DNA of 64,000 nt, from the NCBI RefSeq assembly GCF_000826085.1, contig NZ_CCYM01000003.1, positions 682,001-746,000 of the forward strand, in the 5' to 3' direction. How positions within the stretch are numbered: the stretch's first letter is position 1; every line of letters starts with the position of its first letter. Under the pieces are notes generated by a model. The model had not been told where the DNA came from. It ran no database searches and was given only the letters and a program-made list of their open reading frames with translations. The position numbers and the translations under genes were made by a program. The DNA comes from Nigerium massiliense (lineage in GTDB: Bacteria; Actinomycetota; Actinomycetes; Propionibacteriales; Propionibacteriaceae). Positions 46,210 to 55,452 of the stretch are shown piece by piece.

Positions 46210-46886
46210 GCGTCCAGGGTACCGGCGGCCGAACGGGTGAGTTCGTCCTCCAGCTCCCGCGTCCCGGCCTCGGCCGCGCCGGGGACGACGGCGTTGTAGG
46301 TGACCAGTCGCCAGCGGTGCTCGCCGGGCTCCAGGATCGACCAGGAGCAGTTGAGCAGGTCGCCGAAGATGCGACCCGGGGCGAGGTCGAGTCCCAACAC
46401 GTCGAGGATCCCCATCCTGATCGCGGTGCCGTGCGCCGTGACGACGGTGGTCTGGCCGGCGTGTCGCTCGGCGAGCTCGCGCAGCGCCCGGCCGACCCGC
46501 AGGCCCACCTCGCTCTGGGTCTCGCCCGTATCAGAGCGGCGGAAGTCGCGTCCGGCCTCTTCGAACTCGACGTACCAGGGGTTCGCGGCGATGATGTCGG
46601 CGAACAGCTCGCCCTCCCACTCCCCGCAGTGGATCTCGACGAGCCGCTCGTCCGTGGCGACGGACAGCTCCAGCGGCTCGGCGATCGCCTGCGCCGTCTG
46701 CCGGGCGCGTCCGAGCGGGGAAGAGACGATGTGGTCGGCGCCGAGCCTGGCGATCCACGGCGCGACGGCGGCGGCCTGAGCGAGCCCGCGCTCGTTCAGC
46801 GGGATGTCCGAGCTCCCCTGGAACCTGCCCTGGGCGTTGAAGTCGGTCTCACCGTGGCGAACGAGGATCAGGCGGGTGTCACTCAT
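46206..46886 (-). CDS. Histidine phosphatase family protein
   Basis: A 226-residue paralogue of the downstream gene. RHG is in LILVRHGETDFNAQGRFQGS, the second catalytic His in TTVVTAHGTAIRMGILDVLG, and FRRSDTGETQSE and LLNCSWSILEPG match the neighbour. The ATG at 46884-46886 was chosen; a longer reading adds only MGTVGA. It is 69 bases after rsfS and translationally coupled to the next phosphatase. Keeping two such adjacent copies suggests different substrates. Confidence 0.9.
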   Translation of the reverse strand: MSDTRLILVRHGETDFNAQGRFQGSSDIPLNERGLAQAAAVAPWIARLGADHIVSSPLGRARQTAQAIAEPLELSVATDERLVEIHCGEWEGELFADIIAANPWYVEFEEAGRDFRRSDTGETQSEVGLRVGRALRELAERHAGQTTVVTAHGTAIRMGILDVLGLDLAPGRIFGDLLNCSWSILEPGEHRWRLVTYNAVVPGAAEAGTRELEDELTRSAAGTLDA

Positions 46887-46955
46887 GGCACCGACCGTAC
46901 CCAACGCGCCTGAACGCCGGGTTACGCGATCGCCCGCGTCCGGATGCCCCAGGAC

Positions 46956-47480
46956 CTACCCGCGAAGCTCGCGTGACGCCGGCTCGTCGTCGTCCAGCGC
47001 GTCCTCGTCGAGTGCTCGCGGATCGTCCAGCCCGGCCTCGTCGAGCTCGTCGGTGCCCAGGCCGCCCTCGACGATGCCGAAGGGATCCTCCTCGTCCGCG
47101 TCGGACGCCTGCGCCGGCGCCTCGTCGAGATCCAGCTCGATCTCGGGGCAGTCGCGCCACAGGCGCTCCAGCGAGTACAGGGCGCGCTCCTCGACGTGCT
47201 GCACGTGCACGACGATGTCGAGGTAATCGAGCAGCACCCAGCGGGCCTCCCGGTCGCCCTCGCGTCGCACCGGCTTGACGTCGTCGCGCAGCAGCCGCTC
47301 CTCGATGCCGTCGACGACGGCCCCGACCTGGCGCTCGTTCTTCGCCGAGATGATGAGGAAGACGTCGGTGATGGCCAGCCGCTCCGAGACGTCGAACGCC
47401 ACGATGTTCGTGCCGAGCTTGTCGGCGGCCGCCTGGGCGGCGATGCGGGTGAGTTCGAGCGCGCGGTCAGTCGCCGGCAT
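46956..47480 (-). CDS. rsfS: Ribosome silencing factor RsfS
   Basis: A 174-residue protein. Residues 1-112 are the RsfS/Iojap domain ([20 protein letters not shown], then [14 protein letters not shown]). RsfS binds L14 on the large subunit and blocks subunit joining during starvation. The remaining 60 residues are an unusually acidic tail ([18 protein letters not shown]... ending ASRELRG) not present in the minimal family. The start overlaps the end of nadD by 14 bases, so the two are co-translated. Confidence 0.95.
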   Translation of the reverse strand: MPATDRALELTRIAAQAAADKLGTNIVAFDVSERLAITDVFLIISAKNERQVGAVVDGIEERLLRDDVKPVRREGDREARWVLLDYLDIVVHVQHVEERALYSLERLWRDCPEIELDLDEAPAQASDADEEDPFGIVEGGLGTDELDEAGLDDPRALDEDALDDDEPASRELRG

Positions 47481-48150
47481 GGGTCTCCTCTGGGACGGGG
47501 ATGGTCTGGGCGGGGGCGTTCTCACGATACAAGCCGCGCTTTTGGATGTACTGGACGATGCCGTCCGGCACGAGGTACCAGATCGGCATCATGTCGCCGA
47601 CGCGCTGGCGGCACTCCGTCGACGAGATCGCCAGCGCCGGCACCTCGAGCAGCGTGACCTTGTCGGCCGGGAGGTGCGCCACGTCGCGCTCCCCCAGTTG
47701 GACGCCGGGCCGCGACACCCCGACGAAGTGCGCCAGCCCGAACAGCTCGTCCGCGCCGTGCCACGTCAGGATCGAGCGCAGGGCGTCCGCGCCGGTGATG
47801 AAGAACAGGTCGGTGTTGGCGCCGCGCTCAGCCTGCAGGTCGCGCAGCGTGTCGACGGTGTAGGTGTCTCCCTCGCGGTCGATGTCGACGCGGCTGACCG
47901 AGAAACGCGGGTTCGAGGCGGTCGCGATGACCGTCATGAGGTAGCGGTCCTCCGCCGGAGAAACCCGGCGGTCGGTCTTCTGCCAGGGGACACCGGTGGG
48001 GACGAAGACCACCTCGTCCAGCCCGAAGCGCGCCTGCACCTCGCTGGCGGCCACCAGGTGGCCGTGGTGGATCGGATCGAACGTGCCACCCATGACGCCG
48101 AGGCGCCACGGCTTGTGCGGACTGCTGGCCAGGCCGGTACCTGACGTCAC
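47467..48150 (-). CDS. nadD: Nicotinate-nucleotide adenylyltransferase
   Basis: A 227-residue nucleotidyltransferase. The phosphate-binding motif is [20 protein letters not shown] (residues about 17-36), and [10 protein letters not shown] carries the SSTxxR motif. It makes nicotinic acid adenine dinucleotide, the substrate for nadE, which is also in this window (57432). GTG at 48148-48150 is one base from the stop of a 45-aa membrane peptide gene, so the two are probably coupled. Confidence 0.96.
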   Translation of the reverse strand: MTSGTGLASSPHKPWRLGVMGGTFDPIHHGHLVAASEVQARFGLDEVVFVPTGVPWQKTDRRVSPAEDRYLMTVIATASNPRFSVSRVDIDREGDTYTVDTLRDLQAERGANTDLFFITGADALRSILTWHGADELFGLAHFVGVSRPGVQLGERDVAHLPADKVTLLEVPALAISSTECRQRVGDMMPIWYLVPDGIVQYIQKRGLYRENAPAQTIPVPEETHAGD

Positions 48151-48151
48151 G

Positions 48152-48289
48152 TCAGCTGTGCGGACGACTCGCGCCGAGGCCGTGGACGAGGCCCATCAGC
48201 GTGGCGAGAATCAGGAACGCGGCCACGCCGACGAGGACGTTCCACTGCGTGTGCGACAGTTCGACCTGGGTTTCGAGCAGAAAAAGCAT
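48152..48289 (-). CDS. Small single-helix membrane protein (45 aa) upstream of nadD
   Basis: A short frame of 46 codons starts [20 protein letters not shown], continues through an apolar helix ([18 protein letters not shown]) and ends GASRPHS. It fills the gap between proA and nadD exactly: its stop is one base from the nadD start, and the proA stop lies 28 bases upstream of its ATG. A single membrane helix with a short polar end is visible; there is no strong ribosome-binding site. I do not know the family. Its tight packing in the operon is the main argument that it is real. Confidence 0.65.
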   Translation of the reverse strand: MLFLLETQVELSHTQWNVLVGVAAFLILATLMGLVHGLGASRPHS

Positions 48290-48317
48290 GACCGGAGCAT
48301 AACGGCTCGGGGCCTTG

Positions 48318-49559
48318 TCAGGAACGAACCTGACCCGACCCGGTGACGACGTACTTCGTCGAGGTCATCTCGAGGAGCCCCATCGGGCCGCGTGCGTGCA
48401 GCTTCTGGGTGGAGATGCCGATCTCGGCGCCGAAGCCGAACTCGCCGCCGTCCACGAACCGGCTGGACGCGTTGACGAGGACGGCCGCCGCGTCCACCTC
48501 GGCGGTGAACCGCTGCGCGGAGGCCAGGTCGGACGTCACGATGGTCTCCGAATGCCCGCTGGTGTGCTCGGCGATGTGCTCCAGCGCCTCGTCCAGGGAC
48601 GCCACGACCCGGCAGGCCAGGTCGAGCGAGAGGTACTCGGCGTCGAACTCGTCGGGCTCGGCGGGAACGACGCGGTCGTCGGCCGCGCAGACCTCGGGGG
48701 TGCCGTGCACGGTGACGCCGGCCGCGTCCAGCGCCGCCATGGCGCGCGGCAGGAACGCGGCGGCGATCTCCTCGTGCACCAGCAGGGTCTCGCAGGCGTT
48801 GCAGACGCTGACGCGCTGGGTCTTCGCGTTGAGCAGGATGTTCAGCGCCATCTCCTGGTCGGCGGAGGCGTCCACGAAGAGGTGGCAGTTGCCGGTGCCG
48901 GTCTCGATGACGGGCACCGTGGCGCCTACGACGACGGCCTTGATGAGCCCGGCTCCCCCGCGCGGGATCAGGACGTCGACGAGCCCACGGGCCGCCATCA
49001 GGTCGGCGGTGACCTCGTGGCCGCCCTCGACGAGCTGGACGGCGTCCCGAGGCAGCCCGGCCGACGCGACCCCCTCGGCGAGCGCGGCGACGATCGCCCG
49101 GTTGGAGTGCAGGGCCGAGCTCGAGCCGCGCAGCAGCGCCGCGTTGCCCGACTTCAGGCAGATGCCGGCGGCGTCCGCGGTGACGTTGGGCCGGGCCTCG
49201 TAGATGATCCCGACGACGCCGAACGGGACGCGCACCTGGCGCACCTGGACGCCGTTGGCGTTCGTCCAGCCCCGGACGACGTCCCCGACCGGGTCGGGCA
49301 GGTCGGCCAGCTGCCGCAGCCCCTCGGCCATGCCCTCGACGCGGTCGGGCGTGAGACGCAGCCGGTCGATCATCGCGGAGGCGGTGCCGGCCTGCTCGGC
49401 GCGCTGGACGTCCTCGGCGTTCGCGGCCAGGACGTCGGGCTGCGCGGCGAACAGCGCGTCGGCCATCCCCAGCAGCGCGGCGTCCTTCGCGGCGCGGGAG
49501 GCGGTGGCGAGCGTGCGTGCGGCGGCGCGCGCCGCGCGGGCTTGGTCGAGCACGGTCAT
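48318..49559 (-). CDS. proA: Glutamate-5-semialdehyde dehydrogenase (gamma-glutamyl phosphate reductase)
   Basis: A 413-residue aldehyde-dehydrogenase-fold enzyme. The catalytic Cys is in [40 protein letters not shown] and [20 protein letters not shown] are diagnostic for ProA. It reduces gamma-glutamyl phosphate with NADPH in proline synthesis. The ATG is 9 bases after the proB stop, so the pair is an operon. Confidence 0.97.
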   Translation of the reverse strand: MTVLDQARAARAAARTLATASRAAKDAALLGMADALFAAQPDVLAANAEDVQRAEQAGTASAMIDRLRLTPDRVEGMAEGLRQLADLPDPVGDVVRGWTNANGVQVRQVRVPFGVVGIIYEARPNVTADAAGICLKSGNAALLRGSSSALHSNRAIVAALAEGVASAGLPRDAVQLVEGGHEVTADLMAARGLVDVLIPRGGAGLIKAVVVGATVPVIETGTGNCHLFVDASADQEMALNILLNAKTQRVSVCNACETLLVHEEIAAAFLPRAMAALDAAGVTVHGTPEVCAADDRVVPAEPDEFDAEYLSLDLACRVVASLDEALEHIAEHTSGHSETIVTSDLASAQRFTAEVDAAAVLVNASSRFVDGGEFGFGAEIGISTQKLHARGPMGLLEMTSTKYVVTGSGQVRS

Positions 49560-49568
49560 TTCGTCATC

Positions 49569-50720
49569 CTAACGAGCCGCCTTCTCGGTGTGCCGGTGCG
49601 GGCCGCGCACCACCATCGAGTCGCGGTGGACGACCTCTCGCTCGTACTCGGGGCCGAAGTCGCGCACCAGCTCCGGCGTCGACCGGCCGACCATCCGGGC
49701 GAGCTCACCGGCGTCGAAGTTGACCAAGCCGCGGGCGATGACGGCACCCTCCTCGTCGACCAGCGCGACCGGGTCGCCGGCGTGGAAGTCCCCGCGCACG
49801 CCCGTCACCCCCGCGGCCAGCAGCGACGCGTTCCGGTGCCGGACGGCGTGGACCGCGCCGGCGTCCAACAGGACGTCGCCGACGGTGCGGGACGCGTAGG
49901 CCAGCCACAGCAGCTTGCGCGAGCGCCGCTTCCCCGACGCCGGGAAGTAGGTCCCCACGTCCTGCCCCGCCAGCGCGGGGGCAACGTTGTCGGCCGACGT
50001 GAGCACGACGTCGATGCCCGACTGGGACGCGATCCGCGCGGCCTCGAGCTTGGTGGTCATGCCGCCGGTGCCCACCGCGGAGCCGCGCCGGGAGGTGTCC
50101 ACCTCGAGGCCGTCCAGGTCGTCGACGACGCCGAGCCGGCGGGCGCCCGGAGAGTCGGGGTGGGCGGTGTAGAGGGCGTCGACGTCGCTGAGCAGCACGA
50201 GGGCGTCCGCGCGGACGACGTGCGCCACCAGCGCGGCGAGCCGGTCGTTGTCGCCGAACCGGATCTCCTGGGTCGCCACCGTGTCGTTCTCGTTGACGAC
50301 CGGGACGATCCCCCAGGCCAGCAGCCGGTTGAACGTGCGCAGCGCGTTGGCGTAGTTGGCCTGCCGGGACACGTCGTCGACGGTGAGCAGCACCTGGCCG
50401 ACGCGCAGCCCCCGCTCGTGGAACAGCGCGGAGTACCGCTCCAGCAGGATCCCCTGCCCCACGGACGCCGCCGCCTGCTGGCTCGCCAGGTCGCGCGGGC
50501 GCCGGCGCATGCCGAGCGGGGCCAACCCCGCGGCGATGGCGCCCGAGGAGACCAGGACGACGTCGCGTCCGTCCCCGCGGACCGACGCGATGGCGTCCAC
50601 CAGGGCGACCAGATGCGCCTCGTCGAGCGCCCCGGACGGCCCGGTCAGCGAGGACGACCCCACCTTCACGACCACGCGGCCGGCCCCGCCCACGCGGGGT
50701 CGGCGGGCGCCCTGGCTCAC
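49569..50720 (-). CDS. proB: Glutamate 5-kinase
   Basis: A 383-residue enzyme: an amino-acid-kinase domain (about 15-270; [49 protein letters not shown]) and a C-terminal PUA domain (about 290-370; [20 protein letters not shown]). It phosphorylates glutamate as the first, feedback-inhibited step of proline synthesis. The GTG at 50718-50720 overlaps the obgE stop as GTGA and reads [20 protein letters not shown]; longer readings belong to another frame of obgE. Confidence 0.96.
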   Translation of the reverse strand: MSQGARRPRVGGAGRVVVKVGSSSLTGPSGALDEAHLVALVDAIASVRGDGRDVVLVSSGAIAAGLAPLGMRRRPRDLASQQAAASVGQGILLERYSALFHERGLRVGQVLLTVDDVSRQANYANALRTFNRLLAWGIVPVVNENDTVATQEIRFGDNDRLAALVAHVVRADALVLLSDVDALYTAHPDSPGARRLGVVDDLDGLEVDTSRRGSAVGTGGMTTKLEAARIASQSGIDVVLTSADNVAPALAGQDVGTYFPASGKRRSRKLLWLAYASRTVGDVLLDAGAVHAVRHRNASLLAAGVTGVRGDFHAGDPVALVDEEGAVIARGLVNFDAGELARMVGRSTPELVRDFGPEYEREVVHRDSMVVRGPHRHTEKAAR

Positions 50721-52216
50721 GCGTCGTCCTGGTCGTCGGGGTCGATCCCGGAGGTGGCGGTGCGGACGGCGTTCTCGGCGGCCTTGCGGGCGTGGTACTC
50801 CGCGTCCTCCTCGCGGCGGCGCAGCACCGACGGACGCTCCTCGTGCAGCCGCTCGTCGTCGCCGCGGCGGGCCAGGATCTCGGCGCCGCTTTCGATCTGC
50901 GGGGCGAAGTCGAAGACCACCGGGTCGTCCCCGGCGCCGATCGCGACCGCGTCCCCGGGACGGGCGCCCTGCGTCAGCAGCTCCTCCTCGATGCCGAGCC
51001 GGGTGAACCGGTCGGCGAGGTAGCCGACGGCCTCGGGGTTGGAGAAGTCCGTCTGCTTGACCCAGCGCTCGGGTTTGTCGCCGCGGACGCGCCACACGAA
51101 GCCGCCCTCACCGTCGCCCATCTTGCGGATGCTGAACTCGGGTCCGGACACGGCCGGGGCCGGCCGGAGCACGATGCGTTCGGGCGCGGGCTGCGCCGGA
51201 GTCTGCCTGCGGCGCGCGGCCACGAGCTCGGCCATCGCGAACGTGAGCGCCTGCAGGCCCTCGCCGCTCATCGTCGAGATCGGGAACACCCGGAAGCCGC
51301 GCTCCTTCAAGTCGGGCGTGACGAGCTCGGCGAGGTCGCGGCCGTCCGGCACGTCGATCTTGTTCAGGGCGACGAGGCGCGGCCGGTCCTCCAGACCGCC
51401 GTGGGCGGCCAGCTCGCCCTCGATGATCGTCAGGTCGGTCAGCGGGTCGCGTCCGGGCTCGTAGGTGGCGCAGTCGATGACGTGGACGATGGCCTGGCAG
51501 CGCTCGATGTGGCGCAGGAAGTCGTGGCCGAGCCCGCGGCCCTCGGAGGCCCCCTCGATGAGCCCGGGGACGTCCGCGACGGTGTACGTGACCTCGCCCG
51601 CCACGACGACGCCCAGGTTGGGCACCAACGTGGTGAACGGGTAGTCGGCGATCGCCGGTCGGGCCCGGCTGATGGCGGCGATCAGGGACGACTTGCCGGC
51701 GCTCGGGAACCCGACGAGGCCGACGTCCGCGAGCACCTTGAGCTCCAGCGAGATGCGGCGCTCCTCGCCCTCCTCGCCGAGCAGCGCGAAGCCGGGCGCC
51801 TTGCGGCTCGCCGAGGCGAGGGCCGCGTTGCCGAGCCCGCCGCGTCCGCCCGCTGCGACGACGACCTCCGTGCCGGCCCCGACGAGATCGGCGAGCGTCT
51901 CGCCGGTCTCGGCATCGTGGACGACCGTGCCGTCGGGGACCGCGAGAACCACGTCGGCGCCGTTCGCCCCGGCGCGGTTGTCGCCCATGCCGGGCTGACC
52001 GTTGGTGGCGCGCCGCCGGCTCTGCCGGTGGTAGTCGACCAGCGTCGTCAGGTGCGGGTCGACGCGGAGGATCACCGAGCCGCCGTGGCCGCCGTTGCCG
52101 CCGTCGGGTCCGCCCAGCGGCTTGAACTTCTCCCGGTGGACGGACGCGCACCCGTGACCGCCGTTGCCGCCGGCGACGTAGAGGGTCGCCTGATCGACGA
52201 ACGAGGGGATGGCCAT
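50717..52216 (-). CDS. obgE: GTPase ObgE/CgtA
   Basis: A 499-residue GTPase. The glycine-rich Obg fold (1-158; [20 protein letters not shown]) is followed by the G domain ([47 protein letters not shown]) and an OCT domain (about 345-430, ending [17 protein letters not shown]). An acidic/Arg-rich tail completes it. It assists 50S assembly and links to the stringent response. A TAGACT box 8 bases before the ATG points to a leaderless transcript. proB and proA follow, the usual actinobacterial order, but rpmA/rplU are separated from it by cytX, an S4 gene and a GH3 remnant. Confidence 0.96.
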   Translation of the reverse strand: MAIPSFVDQATLYVAGGNGGHGCASVHREKFKPLGGPDGGNGGHGGSVILRVDPHLTTLVDYHRQSRRRATNGQPGMGDNRAGANGADVVLAVPDGTVVHDAETGETLADLVGAGTEVVVAAGGRGGLGNAALASASRKAPGFALLGEEGEERRISLELKVLADVGLVGFPSAGKSSLIAAISRARPAIADYPFTTLVPNLGVVVAGEVTYTVADVPGLIEGASEGRGLGHDFLRHIERCQAIVHVIDCATYEPGRDPLTDLTIIEGELAAHGGLEDRPRLVALNKIDVPDGRDLAELVTPDLKERGFRVFPISTMSGEGLQALTFAMAELVAARRRQTPAQPAPERIVLRPAPAVSGPEFSIRKMGDGEGGFVWRVRGDKPERWVKQTDFSNPEAVGYLADRFTRLGIEEELLTQGARPGDAVAIGAGDDPVVFDFAPQIESGAEILARRGDDERLHEERPSVLRRREEDAEYHARKAAENAVRTATSGIDPDDQDDA

Positions 52217-52224
52217 GGGAGCAG

Positions 52225-52230
52225 AGTCTA
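52225..52230 (-). promoter_or_regulatory. -10-like TAGACT for obgE (probable leaderless)
   Basis: On the minus strand TAGACT is followed by 8 bases and the obgE ATG, with no Shine-Dalgarno. It drives the obgE-proB-proA-nadD-rsfS direction. Confidence 0.5.
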
Positions 52231-52297
52231 CCGGGCCGACGTCCGGCCGAGTCGGGACGCTCGCACGGGGAGGGCGTCCACGTGTCACAATCGCCCG

Positions 52298-52374
52298 CGG
52301 ACACGGGGTGCGCCGCCGGCGCTGAGATCACACCCGTGAACCTGCTCTAGTTCGTACTAGCGAAGGGATGTCCC
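52298..52374 (+). ncRNA. TPP riboswitch (THI element)
   Basis: All conserved parts of the thiamine-pyrophosphate aptamer are present in order: GGGGTGC, a GCGCC/GGCGC P3 hairpin, CTGAGA (pyrimidine sensor), ACCCGTGAACCTG, a CTAG/CTAG P5 hairpin and GCGAAGGGA. P1 can be closed by GGACA and TGTCC at the two ends. The terminal AAGGGA is at once the aptamer core and the Shine-Dalgarno of the ORF starting at 52375, so TPP binding should block translation initiation there. Confidence 0.95.
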
Positions 52375-52437
52375 ATGAATCGTCACGACCGCGCCCTGCA
52401 GCCCGTTCACACGCACCGGGCGGAGGCCCGGGCATGA
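52375..52437 (+). CDS. Upstream ORF (20 aa) linking the TPP riboswitch to cytX
   Basis: The frame MNRHDRALQPVHTHRAEARA starts at an ATG 6 bases after AAGGGA, the 3' edge of the TPP aptamer. It ends at a TGA that overlaps the cytX ATG (ATGA). It runs straight through the hairpin that holds the cytX Shine-Dalgarno. No homologue is known to me; the peptide itself may not matter. An in-frame-with-cytX ATG at 52368 is the competing explanation. Confidence 0.55.
   Translation: MNRHDRALQPVHTHRAEARA
52416..52431 (+). promoter_or_regulatory. Hairpin occluding the cytX Shine-Dalgarno
   Basis: CCGGGC (52416-52421) pairs perfectly with GCCCGG (52426-52431), leaving GGAG in the loop. The GGAGG at 52422-52426 is the cytX ribosome-binding site, 7 bases before its ATG. 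A ribosome translating the upstream ORF would melt this hairpin. Confidence 0.6.
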
Positions 52438-53876
52438 GCGCCACCACCCGGGCGGACTCCGCCGCCACCCCCCGCGCCGTCGAGCGGCACGGCCTGGACG
52501 TCATCGCCGAGCAGGACCGCCGCGGCCGCGCCCGCGAGCTGTTCTGGCCTTGGTTCAGCTCCAACGTGTCGGTGCTGTCGGTCGCCTGGGGCTCCTACAT
52601 CCTCGACTTCGGGATCAGCCTCGCGCAGGCGATGGCCGCGTCCATCGTCGGGGTCGTCGCGAGCTTCGTGCTCGCCGGCGTCATCTCGCTGGCCGGCCAG
52701 CGCGGCTCTGCCCCCACGATGGCGCTGTCGCGGGCGGTGTTCGGCGTGCATGGGAACGTGCTGCCGGGGCTGGTCAGCTACCTGTTGCTGCTCGGCTGGG
52801 AGATCGTGCTCGTCTCGGTCAGCGTCATCGCCACCGGCACCATCGCGGCCCAACTCGGGGTGGCCGCCGGCGGCGCGACGCAGCTGATCGTCTTCGCCCT
52901 GACGGTCGCGACCGTCGTGGTGGTGGGCGTCCTCGGCTTCGATGCAGTCATGCGCGCGCAGAAGTGGCTGGGCTGGGCGATGATCGTGCTGACGGCGATC
53001 TACATCGCCGCGACCGTGCACCGCATCGACCCGGCGGCGCTGGCCGCGCACCCGTCCGGGTCGGCCGCCGGCGTCATCGGCGCCGGCGTCATGGTGCTGT
53101 CGGGCTTCGGCGTGGGCTGGACGAGCGCGGCCGCCGACTACTCCCGCTACCTGCCCGGCGGCGAATCGAAGCGCGCGATCGTCGGCTGGACGACGCTGGG
53201 CGGCTCGCTGCCGGTCGCGGTGCTCATCGGCTACGGCCTGCTGATCTGCGGCTCCGATCCGGCGCTGTCGGACCTGGTGGTCCGCGACCCCATCGGCGGC
53301 CTCGCCTCGGTGCTGCCCGCCTGGCTGGTCGTGCCGTTCTGGCTGGTCGCGATGACCGGCTTCGTCTCGGGCGCGATCATGGACCTCTACTCCTCGGGCC
53401 TGGCGCTGCTCGCCCTCGGCCTGCCCGTGCAGCGCTGGATGGCCGCCCTCATCGACGGGGTCCTGATGGTGTTCGGCACGATCTACGTCGTCTGGTTCAG
53501 CCCCGACTTCCTCGGCCCGTTCCAGGGTTTCCTGATCACCCTCGGCGTCCCCCTCGCCGCGTGGACCGGGGTGTTCGGCGCCGACCTGCTGCTGCGCTGG
53601 CGGCACGGCTACCGCGTCGACCTGGCGGACGCCTCGGGCGCCGGCGTCGGTTCGGTGCGCTGGCCGGCGGTCCTGGTGATGGCGGTCACGTCGGCCATCG
53701 GCTTCGGCCTGGTGGTGAGCGCGGTCCCCGCGCTGTCGTGGCAGGGCTACTTCATGGGAGCGCTCGGCGGGATCGACGGTCCTTGGGCGTCCGCCAACGT
53801 CGGCGTCCTCGTCGCGCTGGTGCTGTCCTTCGTCGCCTACCTGCCGGTCGCGGCCCGGGAGCACCGGAGCCGGTGA
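52434..53876 (+). CDS. cytX: NCS1-family transporter CytX (putative hydroxymethylpyrimidine permease)
   Basis: A 480-residue purine/cytosine-permease-type transporter with about 12 helices. It has FWPWFSSNVSVLSVAWGSYI (about residues 38-57), GQRGSAPTMALSRAVFGVHG and GVGWTSAAADYSRYLPGGES, all typical of NCS1. A TPP riboswitch upstream identifies it as the thiamine-linked CytX subgroup, believed to import the HMP precursor of thiamine. ATG 52434 has GGAGG 7 bases upstream; an in-frame ATG at 52368 would add 22 residues without family similarity. Expression is likely shut off by TPP, perhaps through the upstream ORF. Confidence 0.92.
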   Translation: MSATTRADSAATPRAVERHGLDVIAEQDRRGRARELFWPWFSSNVSVLSVAWGSYILDFGISLAQAMAASIVGVVASFVLAGVISLAGQRGSAPTMALSRAVFGVHGNVLPGLVSYLLLLGWEIVLVSVSVIATGTIAAQLGVAAGGATQLIVFALTVATVVVVGVLGFDAVMRAQKWLGWAMIVLTAIYIAATVHRIDPAALAAHPSGSAAGVIGAGVMVLSGFGVGWTSAAADYSRYLPGGESKRAIVGWTTLGGSLPVAVLIGYGLLICGSDPALSDLVVRDPIGGLASVLPAWLVVPFWLVAMTGFVSGAIMDLYSSGLALLALGLPVQRWMAALIDGVLMVFGTIYVVWFSPDFLGPFQGFLITLGVPLAAWTGVFGADLLLRWRHGYRVDLADASGAGVGSVRWPAVLVMAVTSAIGFGLVVSAVPALSWQGYFMGALGGIDGPWASANVGVLVALVLSFVAYLPVAAREHRSR

Positions 53877-53892
53877 CCGCCCCGGGGAACGG

Positions 53893-54264
53893 TCAGGCGC
53901 GGCGTCCCCGGAAGGCCTCCATCGCCCGCCGCTCCTTCTTCGTCGGACGCCCCGCACCCCGGTCGCGGACGGCCACCTTGCCCACCATCTCGGGGATCGG
54001 CGCCGGCTTCTCGGGCGTGTGATCGAGGTAGGCCTGCTGCGCGATCGAGGCGCCAACCCGCTTCACGAGGGTGGGATCGATGACCTCGACGATGCGTTCG
54101 TCCTGGTCACGCCGCACCCGGATCTCGTCGCCGGTGTGGACGTCCTGGGCAGGCTTGGCGGGGATCCCGTTCACCCGGACGTGACCGCCCCGCACGCCCG
54201 CCGTCGCCGCCGATCGCGTCTTGTACAGCCGCACCGACCACAGCCACGAATCCAGCCTCGCCAT
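53893..54264 (-). CDS. RNA-binding S4 domain-containing protein (Hsp15-like)
   Basis: A 123-residue protein. The S4 domain (residues 1-62) reads ARLDSWLWSVRLYKTRSAAT, then VRGGHVRVNGIPAKPAQDVH. A basic tail follows with GRPTKKERRAMEAFRGRRA. Hsp15 proteins recycle 50S subunits that carry nascent chains after heat shock. It lies 8 bases from the GH3 remnant on the same strand; the convergent cytX gene ends 16 bases away. Confidence 0.93.
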   Translation of the reverse strand: MARLDSWLWSVRLYKTRSAATAGVRGGHVRVNGIPAKPAQDVHTGDEIRVRRDQDERIVEVIDPTLVKRVGASIAQQAYLDHTPEKPAPIPEMVGKVAVRDRGAGRPTKKERRAMEAFRGRRA

Positions 54265-54271
54265 CGCGCCC

Positions 54272-55048
54272 TCAGTACGTCAGCCCGTGGCCGAGGCGGT
54301 ACACGTTCCCGTCGGCGTCGGTGTAGGCGTACGTCATTCCCTCGGGCATGTACTGCTCCTTGTCGTAGCCCGGGACATCGTTGGGCGAGACGCAGCGGCC
54401 GTAGCCCTTGCGCAGGCCGCAGGCCACCCACTCGGCGCGGACGGCTTCGGCGAAGTCGGACGCCAGCGACGCGTCCCCGCCGCGGGCCTGGTCGCCCAGG
54501 ATGGCCGCCGCGATGCCCATGGTGGCCGGAAAGGTCGAGAAGACGCCGACGGCGTCGTTCATGCCGAAGACCATCTCGCCGTTCTCGTTGCGGGAGTTGG
54601 ACGTGGCGATCACCGGGATGCCCAGCCGGGTCGACTCGGCGACTTCGTTCATCGCGTTGATCCAGGTGGCGATCTTCGCGGGCGGCTGGTTGTCGCGCAG
54701 GATGAAGTGCCGCAGATGCAGCCGCTCGAGGGTCTCGGTGCTGCCGAACACCTTGCGGGTGGCGAAGATGCTGGTGCCGGCCTCGATGACGCGCTCGTCG
54801 AGGGCTCCCTCGTGCGACACCGCCTCGCCCTCGGGCACCTCGTAGCCGGTGAAGCGGGTGTTGATCAGCATCATGCCGACCTTCTCGTCCACGTCCATCT
54901 TCGACACGAGGTCGGCGGCCCGCTCGGCGGGGCTGAGCCGCCAGTCTTCGTAGGGATCGAGCTCACCGTTGGCGTTGAGGTCCTTGAACTGCAGCCCGTC
55001 CACGGTGATGAGCTGCTTGGAGCGGACTTCGAGTCGAGGCTGGTTCAC
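54272..55048 (-). pseudogene. Glycoside hydrolase family 3 remnant with internal deletion
   Basis: A 258-residue reading frame. Residues 1 to about 215 are the N-terminus of a GH3 enzyme (SPAERAADLVSKMDVDEKVG, then LRHFILRDNQPPAKIATWIN, TRLGIPVIATSNSRNENGE and FAEAVRAEWVACGLRKGYG). The remainder jumps to what looks like the extreme C-terminal end of the catalytic region (NDVPGYDKEQYMPEG, YRLGHGLTY). The catalytic Asp and the whole second domain, normally several hundred residues, are missing; the fusion is in frame near 54390-54405. GTG at 55046-55048 has AGGAAG upstream. It cannot be an active glycosidase. Confidence 0.75.
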
Positions 55049-55132
55049 GGCGTTCGCTTCCTGATCGGTTATTCGTCCGATCTTAGGGTGTGCCACACCC
55101 CTCGTCCGAGAATCACCCGGCGAACGCGACGG

Positions 55133-55160
55133 GGGCGGCCCCGGACGTCCGGGACCGCCC
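55133..55160 (-). terminator. Hairpin downstream of rpmA
   Basis: A 13-pair stem with one mismatch (55133-55145 with 55148-55160) lies 20 bases past the rpmA stop, before the GH3 remnant. There is no T-tract. Confidence 0.6.
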
Positions 55161-55179
55161 TCGCGGCTCTAAGCGAGTG

Positions 55180-55440
55180 TCAGGCCTGCTCGTCGAGCGC
55201 GATGTCGACGACCTTGCGGCCGCGGCGCGTCCCGAAGGCGACCGTGCCGGGCTTCAGCGCGAACAGCGTGTCGTCGCCGCCCCGGCCGACGTTGTTGCCC
55301 GGGTGGAAGTGGGTGCCACGCTGGCGGACGATGATCTCGCCGGCGTTCACAGCCTCACCGCCGAAGCGCTTCACGCCGAGGCGCTGCGCGTTGGAGTCGC
55401 GACCGTTACGCGACGAAGATGCGCCCTTCTTGTGTGCCAT
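55180..55440 (-). CDS. rpmA: 50S ribosomal protein L27
   Basis: An 86-residue protein starting [20 protein letters not shown], the invariant L27 N-terminus that reaches the peptidyl-transferase centre, and ending [15 protein letters not shown]. No Firmicutes-type cleaved N-terminal extension is present. It is 12 bases after rplU in the usual L21-L27 operon. obgE, normally next, is here 3 kb away in the same orientation. Confidence 0.98.
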   Translation of the reverse strand: MAHKKGASSSRNGRDSNAQRLGVKRFGGEAVNAGEIIVRQRGTHFHPGNNVGRGGDDTLFALKPGTVAFGTRRGRKVVDIALDEQA

Positions 55441-55452
55441 GGTTCAGCTCCC

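Noticed and set aside
52368..53876. CytX starting at ATG 52368, inside P1 of the riboswitch
   Set aside because: It adds 22 residues without family similarity and its ribosome-binding site would abut the start; ATG 52434 has GGAGG at good spacing. It remains the main alternative.
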